Shown one piece after another: positions 1 through 4,300 of a stretch of 5,106 nt of DNA; positions within the stretch are counted from its first letter, which is position 1, and each line of letters opens with the position of its first letter. The notes under the pieces are model-generated. The model made no database searches. It saw nothing but the letters and a program-made list of their open reading frames with translations, and was not told where the DNA came from. Both the position numbers and the translations under genes were made by a program. Source of the DNA: Erysipelotrichia bacterium. Its GTDB lineage: Bacteria > Bacillota_I > Bacilli_A > Erysipelotrichales > Erysipelotrichaceae. Location: assembly GCA_009929095.1 (NCBI GenBank), contig SABF01000134.1, positions 1 to 5,106 on the forward strand. Direction: 5' to 3'.

Positions 1-26
1 ATTACCATCTGAGCACAGATGGCAAT
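1..26 (-). terminator. Probable terminator of the ArsR-type gene, cut by the window edge
   Basis: Bases 5-11 (CCATCTG) and 16-22 (CAGATGG) are perfect inverted repeats around the tetraloop 12-15. Read on the minus strand, the stem extends to about 11 pairs (26-23 with 1-4) if one G-U pair is allowed, and it overlaps the stop codon of the ArsR-type gene. The position just after a minus-strand gene suggests a rho-independent terminator. Any U-tract would lie beyond the left edge, so this cannot be confirmed. The plus-strand side of the stem is followed by only a mixed A/T stretch. Confidence 0.55.
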
Positions 27-340
27 TATTTACCGCTGCACTTGGAACCCGATACCGCTGCATCGGGCGTTGTAATGGCTTTCAGCAATTTGAGCGCTTC
101 ACGGCTGCCCTGTTCACTGATTCTATAATGGGTCCATTTGCCGTCCTGCCTGCTTTCCACAATGCCGGATTCGCATAAAATCTTCATGTGGTATGATAAG
201 CCGGACTGTCCCATATTAAGATCTTCCAGCAGCACACAGGCGCATTTTTCACCGCTGCGCAGCAATTCCAGAATGGCCAGTCTCTTTTCGTCGCAGAGTG
301 CTTTGAAGACTCTTGCGCTTTTTTGTGTGATATGTTCCAA
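26..340 (-). CDS. ArsR/SmtB-family winged-helix transcriptional repressor
   Basis: This 104-residue protein has the size and layout of ArsR/SmtB metal- or metalloid-sensing repressors, which act in the cytoplasm as dimers and leave their operator when the inducer binds. Residues 9-30 match the family's N-terminal helices (FKALCDEKRLAILELL). Residues 45-56 (QSGLSYHMKILC) are the recognition helix, and residues 60-75 (IVESRQDGKWTHYRIS) form the beta wing. A CxC pair, Cys33 and Cys35, sits where ArsR has its ECVCDL metalloid site; further cysteines are at 16, 56 and 101. The start is TTG at 340: GAGGTG lies 7 bases upstream, and an in-frame TGA lies between it and the nearest upstream ATG. The gene is divergent from the phosphoesterase gene and has its own strong promoter. 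The family is secure. The inducer (arsenite, another metal, or none) is inferred only from the cysteines, and no other ars gene is visible. Confidence 0.93.
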   Translation of the reverse strand: MEHITQKSARVFKALCDEKRLAILELLRSGEKCACVLLEDLNMGQSGLSYHMKILCESGIVESRQDGKWTHYRISEQGSREALKLLKAITTPDAAVSGSKCSGK

Positions 341-347
341 TCGGCTT

Positions 348-353
348 CACCTC
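348..353 (-). promoter_or_regulatory. Ribosome binding site deciding a TTG start
   Basis: GAGGTG on the minus strand lies 7 bases before the TTG codon at 340-338. It fixes the unusual start of the ArsR-type gene. The ATG at 357-355 on the same strand is in frame but meets TGA two codons later, so it cannot be the start. Confidence 0.85.
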
Positions 354-357
354 ATAT

Positions 358-385
358 CAATATAATTTGATGTTAACAATATAAT
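358..385. repeat. Two 9-bp direct repeats beside and over the ArsR-type promoter
   Basis: CAATATAAT occurs at 358-366 and again at 377-385, a 19-base period. The right copy covers the -10 box of the minus-strand promoter, and the left copy lies in the likely transcribed leader. The short palindrome TGTTAACA (371-378) sits between them. Repeats placed this way are candidates for repressor binding, but AT-rich promoter DNA can produce them by chance. Confidence 0.5.
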
Positions 386-403
386 CGTCATGGTAAATAT
401 TGT
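376..403. promoter_or_regulatory. Candidate ArsR-type operator (inverted repeat)
   Basis: ACAATAT (376-382) and its exact inverse ATATTGT (397-403) are separated by 14 bases and span the region from the -10 to the -35 box of the minus-strand promoter. ArsR/SmtB proteins bind imperfect inverted repeats overlapping their own promoter, so autorepression here is plausible. The arms are seen directly; the binding protein is inferred. Confidence 0.5.
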
Positions 404-406
404 CAA
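378..406 (-). promoter_or_regulatory. Sigma-A type promoter of the ArsR-type gene
   Basis: On the minus strand, a perfect -35 box TTGACA (406-401) is followed by a 17-base spacer and a -10 box TATATT (383-378). Transcription should begin near 371, leaving a leader of about 30 bases before the TTG start. This is the best promoter match in the window. Confidence 0.85.
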
Positions 407-409
407 TGC

Positions 410-470
410 AATAGTTCGATGCGGCTGAATTTGAGTATTCCTGAAAACATACAGATGCTTGCGAACTATT
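410..470. repeat. Widely spaced 9-bp inverted repeat
   Basis: AATAGTTCG (410-418) is exactly inverted at 462-470 (CGAACTATT), with 43 bases between. It lies in the divergent intergenic region upstream of the phosphoesterase gene. It could be paired protein sites or a long-loop RNA stem. A match of this length and spacing can also arise by chance. Confidence 0.4.
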
Positions 471-484
471 TTGATAAAAAGCCC

Positions 485-497
485 TGAAATGATTTCA
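485..497. promoter_or_regulatory. 13-bp palindrome, possible operator
   Basis: TGAAAT-G-ATTTCA is a perfect 6-1-6 palindrome. The odd-spaced, AT-rich form recalls boxes bound by Fur/PerR/Zur-type regulators, although it is not a consensus match to any of them. It overlaps the position where the -35 element of the downstream plus-strand promoter candidate would lie. Confidence 0.35.
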
Positions 498-521
498 AAA
501 GAGAATTGAATTTGATATGCT
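493..521 (+). promoter_or_regulatory. Weak promoter candidate for the phosphoesterase-aldolase unit
   Basis: TGATATGCT (513-521) fits an extended -10 element: TG, one base, then TATGCT. A poor -35 match, TTTCAA (493-498), lies 17 bases before it. Transcription would start near 528, about 47 bases before the chosen ATG. No better plus-strand promoter was found between 341 and 574. The weak -35 would be consistent with activator or repressor control through the overlapping palindrome, but this is inference. Confidence 0.3.
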
Positions 522-560
522 AAAAGAAATGTACCGCAATAATAGTATTGGAAAGAATAC

Positions 561-565
561 AGGTG
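561..565 (+). promoter_or_regulatory. Ribosome binding site deciding the phosphoesterase start
   Basis: AGGTG lies 9 bases before the ATG at 575. The longer frame opening at TTG 548 has no comparable purine-rich site, so ATG 575 is preferred. Translation from 575 also gives a clean signal anchor: two lysines, then a hydrophobic run. Confidence 0.6.
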
Positions 566-574
566 CTGATTGCT

Positions 575-1660
575 ATGCTAAAAAAAATCCTCAGGATGTT
601 TGGAATCATTATCCTTGCAGTTGTTCTCGCTTTTACATTGCTTGTGGCATTTCTGTCCGTTCGGGAATTCAAGCCGAAACAGACAGAAGAAATTGCAGTT
701 GAAACAACAGAAGCAGACTCCTCAGTGAAACCGGTCAGACAGGGAGATTCACTTACTGTTCTATCCTGGAATATTGGTTTTGGGGCACTGGATAAAGATG
801 AAGACTTCTTTATGGATGGCGGTCGGATGAGCAGGACTTCCAGCAGGGATAAGGTGCAGAATTCGATCACGGAAATCATTCAGACTGTGAACAGCCAGAA
901 TGCAGATGCAGTATTTATTCAGGAAATAGATCGCGGCAGTGATCGTTCTTATCAAATCAATGAGTATCAAATCATGCAGTCTGCTGCCGGCCTGAATCAG
1001 GTTCATTCATCATTTGCTAATAACTATAAATGTGACTATGTTCCCTATCCTCTGCAGGGAATGCTTGGGAAAGTTGACAGCGGACTGGCGATATTCACTA
1101 ATTTTGAAACAAAAAATGCAGTTCGAGAATCATTGCCGGTTCCATTTAAGTGGCCGATAAGCATCGCAAACTTGAAACGCTGTCTTCTGGTGGAACGAAT
1201 TCCGATCGAAGGGAGCGACAGAGAACTTGTCCTGATTAATCTTCATCTTGAAGCTTATGATGATGGCGAAGGCAAGGCTGCACAGACCAAACAGCTGCTG
1301 AGCTTTCTTGAAACGGAATATGCCAAGGGGAACTATATAATTGCCGGCGGTGATTTCAATCAGTCATTTCCGGGTATTGATGAAACGGTATATGCTATTA
1401 AGAATCCGGATCTCTGGATGCCAGCCGCACTGGACACCGCCAGTCTGGCAGACAACTGGTCCGTGGCTGCGGATGATTCAGTTCCCACCTGCCGTCTTTT
1501 GAATCAGCCGTATGATCCATCCAGTGATGCAACGCAGTATTATGTGATCGACGGGTTTCTGGTTTCTCCCAATATTACCGTTCACACGGCAGAGACGTTG
1601 GATGAAAATTTCGAGTATTCAGATCACAATCCGATAAAATTGAACGTTACACTGAAGTAA
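575..1660 (+). CDS. Membrane-anchored endonuclease/exonuclease/phosphatase-family protein
   Basis: This 361-residue protein has the fold of metal-dependent phosphodiester or phosphomonoester hydrolases (DNase I, exonuclease III, sphingomyelinase and inositol phosphatase relatives). Residues 1-30 form a signal anchor (LKK, then hydrophobic about 9-28), so the catalytic domain (about 60-361) should lie outside the membrane. Catalytic motifs appear in order: Asn66 in LSWNIG, Glu117 in IQEID, His224 in NLHLEA, Asp260 and Asn262 in GGDFNQ, Asp326 in VIDGF, and Asp350-His351 in SDHNP. All expected metal and catalytic residues are present, so it should be active. The DFFMDGG stretch after the first strand is, from memory, common in Bacillota members of the family. 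Its substrate (nucleic acid, phospholipid or sugar phosphate) cannot be read from the sequence. A TTG at 548 in the same frame would add nine residues. The aldolase-like gene follows after 20 bases, suggesting one transcript. Confidence 0.9.
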   Translation: MLKKILRMFGIIILAVVLAFTLLVAFLSVREFKPKQTEEIAVETTEADSSVKPVRQGDSLTVLSWNIGFGALDKDEDFFMDGGRMSRTSSRDKVQNSITEIIQTVNSQNADAVFIQEIDRGSDRSYQINEYQIMQSAAGLNQVHSSFANNYKCDYVPYPLQGMLGKVDSGLAIFTNFETKNAVRESLPVPFKWPISIANLKRCLLVERIPIEGSDRELVLINLHLEAYDDGEGKAAQTKQLLSFLETEYAKGNYIIAGGDFNQSFPGIDETVYAIKNPDLWMPAALDTASLADNWSVAADDSVPTCRLLNQPYDPSSDATQYYVIDGFLVSPNITVHTAETLDENFEYSDHNPIKLNVTLK

Positions 1661-1668
1661 AAAAGAAA

Positions 1669-1675
1669 GAAGAGG
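1669..1675 (+). promoter_or_regulatory. Ribosome binding site of the transaldolase-like gene
   Basis: GAAGAGG ends 5 bases before ATG 1681. The in-frame GTG at 1675 overlaps this site and is therefore an unlikely start. ATG 1681 also makes the N-terminus (MELYI) line up with the MELYLDTA start of E. coli fructose-6-phosphate aldolase. Confidence 0.7.
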
Positions 1676-1680
1676 TGTTT

Positions 1681-2328
1681 ATGGAATTGTACATTGCATT
1701 GCAGGCTGAGATGGAAAGAATCATTCCACAGGCAAAAGAACTTGGCGTGAAAGGGATTCTGACCAATGCGTCATTGCTTCAAGAGGCATTTGGCAAAGGC
1801 CTTTCCGAGATTGAACAGACAGAAAAACTGCTTGAGCTCGATGATGAGATGCTGGTATTTGCGTCCATCAACCGTAATGGAGTGAAGGAAATTGTTGAAA
1901 CAGCACATAAGTGCTGTTCTCTCTCTCCGCGGGTGGGTGTTAAAATCCCATCATCTGCAGAAGGAATGGCCGCAATTCGCATTCTTTCGGCTGAAGGCAT
2001 TCGCTGTATCGCTACTGCAATGTTTACTTATGGACAGGCTTATATGGCGGCGGAATGCAACGCTTGGGCAATCTCACCGTTCATCCATCGCGGAATTGAT
2101 TCTGGAATTGATATGCTTCAGCAGCTGAAGGATACCCGTGCTCTCTATGATCGCATGGATAATCCGCCGATGATTCTGGCTGCCAGTATCAGAGATGCAG
2201 AAGAGGCTGAGACAGCATTGAAATGCGGTGCCGACAGCACAGCCATCACGTTTGCAGTGATGAAGCAGCTCTGCAGCTGCAGTCTGTCTGATGAAACAGA
2301 ATCAAAGTGGGCTGGAACACAGGAGTAA
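1681..2328 (+). CDS. Divergent transaldolase / fructose-6-phosphate aldolase family protein
   Basis: This 215-residue protein is close to the 220 residues of bacterial FSA/TalC enzymes, which are cytoplasmic Schiff-base class I aldolases or transaldolases with a TIM-barrel fold. The N-terminus MELYI, the LTNAS strand (27-31) and VGVKIPSSAEGMAAIRIL (85-102) match the family. Lys88 sits at the Schiff-base lysine position. The family pattern continues with GIRCIATAMFTYGQA (106-120), ISPFIHRGIDSG (131-142, with Arg137 conserved) and ILAASIR (165-171). By remembered alignment with E. coli FSA, three other active-site positions differ: Asp6 is Ala6, Gln59 is Ser62, and Tyr131 is Phe134 (Phe as in true transaldolases). 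The protein also has an unusual number of cysteines (residues 78-79, 109, 126, 182, 198, 200). It may act on a different substrate or be catalytically altered. It is the second gene of the unit with the phosphoesterase, and a terminator follows. Family assignment is strong; the exact reaction is open. Confidence 0.85.
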   Translation: MELYIALQAEMERIIPQAKELGVKGILTNASLLQEAFGKGLSEIEQTEKLLELDDEMLVFASINRNGVKEIVETAHKCCSLSPRVGVKIPSSAEGMAAIRILSAEGIRCIATAMFTYGQAYMAAECNAWAISPFIHRGIDSGIDMLQQLKDTRALYDRMDNPPMILAASIRDAEEAETALKCGADSTAITFAVMKQLCSCSLSDETESKWAGTQE

Positions 2329-2353
2329 TTTCACTGTTCTGATTCACAGCCGG

Positions 2354-2391
2354 AAGCTGAATAGATCCAGAAAAGACATTCAGCTTTTTTT
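2354..2391 (+). terminator. Rho-independent terminator after the transaldolase-like gene
   Basis: AAGCTGAAT (2354-2362) pairs perfectly with ATTCAGCTT (2378-2386) around a 15-base loop, and the stem runs directly into seven T residues (2385-2391). It lies 25 bases after the stop codon. The loop is longer than usual, but the 9-bp stem and T-run are typical. It separates the phosphoesterase-aldolase unit from the transporter unit. Confidence 0.82.
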
Positions 2392-2458
2392 GTGTTTCTT
2401 CTGAATGGAATTTTGGGTCGGTGAAATATGAGCTGCATTCCTGATGAGATGATCTGCT

Positions 2459-2486
2459 ATTACATGCGGCTGCTGCCGTATATAAT
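2459..2486 (+). promoter_or_regulatory. Promoter candidate for the MATE-formyltransferase unit
   Basis: A perfect -10 box TATAAT (2481-2486) is preceded at 16 bases by ATTACA (2459-2464), a four-of-six match to TTGACA. Transcription would start near 2493, about 40 bases before the transporter start codon. The position downstream of a terminator and just before a gene supports it. Confidence 0.6.
2464..2481. promoter_or_regulatory. Inverted repeat filling the promoter spacer, possible operator
   Basis: ATGCGGC (2464-2470) and GCCGTAT (2475-2481) pair across TGCT, with one G-T position. The repeat occupies almost exactly the space between the -35 and -10 candidates, a common place for a repressor site. 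It lies before the likely transcription start, so it would act as DNA rather than RNA. The role is inferred. Confidence 0.35.
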
Positions 2487-2523
2487 GATAAAGGACGCAA
2501 AATGATGCAGATGAATGTGAAAT

Positions 2524-2527
2524 GGAG
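2524..2527 (+). promoter_or_regulatory. Ribosome binding site of the MATE fusion gene
   Basis: GGAG lies 6 bases before ATG 2534, a normal spacing. It supports this ATG as the start. Confidence 0.65.
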
Positions 2528-2533
2528 AAATAA

Positions 2534-4273
2534 ATGTTCCAAACCCTCGAGTCAGATCAATTCACCGGAAAAATGTTTCGCCGTCTCTGGGTGCCGGCAG
2601 TTATTTCGGCTGTAGGCTGGGCAATAGGAGATGCTGCTGATTCAATAGTTGTCGGTCAGAAAATGGGAGAAGTCGGTCTGGCGTCAATTGCGCTGATTCT
2701 TCCGATCTATATGGTCAGCAGTATGGCTGCGCATGCATTTGGCGCTGGCGGTTCTGCCAGATATGCCCGCCTGCTGGGATCTTCTAAGGTCAATCAGGCA
2801 GTCAAGTGCTTCAATGAGACACTTATTGGGACTTTGGCGCTCAGTATTGCCCTGACTGTGCTTGGCAATATTTTTATTGTTCCGCTTTTAAAACTGCTTG
2901 GTACCGTAAGAACTGATGGAGAATTATATTATGCCGCCTATGTATATCTGAAAATATTTCTGTATACTGCGCCGCTCTTTTTCCTTTCGATTGTTCTGAA
3001 TTACTTTCTCCGAAACGATGACAACGAAAAAATAGCTGGCGCAGGTTCAATGATTGGCAATATCTGTGATGTGACATGCAATGTACTGCTGGTAATCGGA
3101 CTGGGCATGGGAACAGCAGGTGCTGGCTGGGCAACTTTAGTTGGCTGCGTGATATCGATTGCGATTTATCTGCCGGGTATTTTCGGTAAAGCTCATATTC
3201 TTCAGATTAGAAAGATAGATTTTTCCATCAAAGAAACAGCTGTCATATTCATGGAAGGCGCTGCGAGTTCTTCCTCCTATCTCTGCACCTTAGTGTTTTT
3301 GATTCTATGCAATAACATTCTGATGGACAAGATTGGTCCGAGCGGTATTGCGGTTCTGGATATCATTCAGGCTGTTTCCTATTTGATTCTGTATGTATTT
3401 GATGCAGCAAGCAGAGCAGCAGCTCCACTGGTCAGTGTCTATACCGGAGAGCGCAATCGTAACGGCAGAGAAAACTCAATACGATGCTGCTATCTCTATG
3501 GATGTCTGTCCGGCTGGACGCTGATTGTATTTATAAGTATATTTCCGTCCGCACTGTGCAGTTTGTTTGGTCTGTCTGGGGCGACGGCAGTTATGGCACA
3601 GTCCGCATTGAGAATATTCTGCGTTGGAGCAGTTTTTGCCGGTATGTCAGCAATGGCAATCAGTGTATGCCAGGCCGCCGGGAATGATAAGGAAACATTT
3701 TTGATCACAGCACTTCGGGGTGCCGCAGTGCTGCTGCCGGTGACGTTCTTCTTTGCCAGCCAGCCGTTTCAGTATTTTTGGTATCTGTTTCCGGTGACAG
3801 AAATGATTGTGTTTATAATATGGATCAGCAGTTTTCTGCTGCACAGGAAAAACAGACAGACAGATGAAGATCGTGTTATGACTCGAACGATTATGAATAA
3901 AAATGACGATATTTCTGTTTTGACCAGTGAAGCAAAGGTTTTCTGTGAAAAATGGAATGCGGATGCGAAACAGACGAATTATGTTACGCTTTCAATAGAA
4001 GAGTTATGTCTGGCAATTATGCAGAATGGTTTTTCTGCCGATCACGGGTACATTAATATAACATTAATCTCAGATGAAGATGGAAGTTTCGAACTTCATC
4101 TGAGAGATGATGCAGAACAGTTCAACCCATTTGAACTGAAAACTGAGAAAAGCTTTACAACAGTAGATGAAGTGGATATGGATGTCATTGGGATAAAATT
4201 TGTCAAGAGTCGCGCAAAATACTTCTTCTATCGGCAGTACGGCGGATTCAATTCGCTGTCCGTCAAGATATGA
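2534..4273 (+). CDS. MATE-family efflux transporter fused to a C-terminal RsbW/HATPase-like domain
   Basis: This 579-residue protein is longer than the roughly 450 residues of an ordinary MATE transporter, a cation-coupled exporter of drugs or metabolites. Residues 1-440 hold about twelve hydrophobic segments (near 18-40, 48-70, 93-117, 133-158, 170-192, 195-217, 236-260, 270-297, 318-345, 352-380, 388-408 and 412-436). MATE motifs include GDAADSIVVGQKMG (32-45), RNDDNEKIAGAGSMIGN (160-176) and GTAGAGWATLVG (193-204). After a charged linker (437-455), residues 460-579 resemble the ATP-binding domain of anti-sigma kinases. The N-box-like helix is SIEELCLAIMQNGF (487-500, with Glu490 and Asn498), then DDAEQFNPF (525-533), then GIKFVKSRAKYFFY (553-566) and FNSLSVKI at the end. 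The usual glycines of the ATP-lid motifs are partly replaced (Ala527, Val551). The C-terminal domain should be cytoplasmic and may sense or bind a nucleotide or partner. Substrate and signal are unknown. The formyltransferase gene follows 27 bases later. Confidence 0.9.
   Translation: MFQTLESDQFTGKMFRRLWVPAVISAVGWAIGDAADSIVVGQKMGEVGLASIALILPIYMVSSMAAHAFGAGGSARYARLLGSSKVNQAVKCFNETLIGTLALSIALTVLGNIFIVPLLKLLGTVRTDGELYYAAYVYLKIFLYTAPLFFLSIVLNYFLRNDDNEKIAGAGSMIGNICDVTCNVLLVIGLGMGTAGAGWATLVGCVISIAIYLPGIFGKAHILQIRKIDFSIKETAVIFMEGAASSSSYLCTLVFLILCNNILMDKIGPSGIAVLDIIQAVSYLILYVFDAASRAAAPLVSVYTGERNRNGRENSIRCCYLYGCLSGWTLIVFISIFPSALCSLFGLSGATAVMAQSALRIFCVGAVFAGMSAMAISVCQAAGNDKETFLITALRGAAVLLPVTFFFASQPFQYFWYLFPVTEMIVFIIWISSFLLHRKNRQTDEDRVMTRTIMNKNDDISVLTSEAKVFCEKWNADAKQTNYVTLSIEELCLAIMQNGFSADHGYINITLISDEDGSFELHLRDDAEQFNPFELKTEKSFTTVDEVDMDVIGIKFVKSRAKYFFYRQYGGFNSLSVKI
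4069..4104. repeat. Perfect 11-bp inverted repeat inside the MATE fusion gene
   Basis: CTCAGATGAAG (4069-4079) is exactly inverted at 4094-4104, with 14 bases between. It lies in the part coding for residues about 513-524 of the HATPase-like domain. In mRNA it could form a strong hairpin, although no T-run follows to make it a terminator. A shorter nested alternative, GAAGTT-TCG-AACTTC (4083-4097), competes with it. Confidence 0.6.
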
Positions 4274-4290
4274 ATTGTCAGCGAAAGATC

Positions 4291-4296
4291 AGGTGA
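4291..4296 (+). promoter_or_regulatory. Ribosome binding site of the formyltransferase-like gene
   Basis: AGGTGA lies 4 bases before ATG 4301 in the short gap after the transporter stop codon. No promoter is seen in the gap, so translation from the transporter transcript is expected. Confidence 0.65.
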
Positions 4297-4300
4297 AAGA

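Noticed and set aside
361..385. Plus-strand TATAAT matches at 361-366 and 380-385 as promoters for the phosphoesterase gene
   Set aside because: Neither has a -35 match at 16-18 bases, and both are explained by the direct repeat over the minus-strand promoter.
548..574. TTG 548 as the phosphoesterase start
   Set aside because: No clear ribosome binding site precedes it, while ATG 575 has AGGTG at 9 bases and gives a normal signal anchor.
517..702. Short plus-strand frame starting at ATG 517
   Set aside because: It overlaps the start of the phosphoesterase gene in another frame, lacks a good ribosome binding site and shows no recognisable motif.
1675..1680. GTG 1675 as the aldolase-like start
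   Set aside because: The GTG is part of the ribosome binding sequence, and ATG 1681 aligns with the family N-terminus.
1899..1918. 8-bp hairpin AACAGCAC-ATAA-GTGCTGTT
   Set aside because: It lies inside the aldolase-like coding sequence, has no T-run and encodes ordinary family sequence. It is probably incidental.
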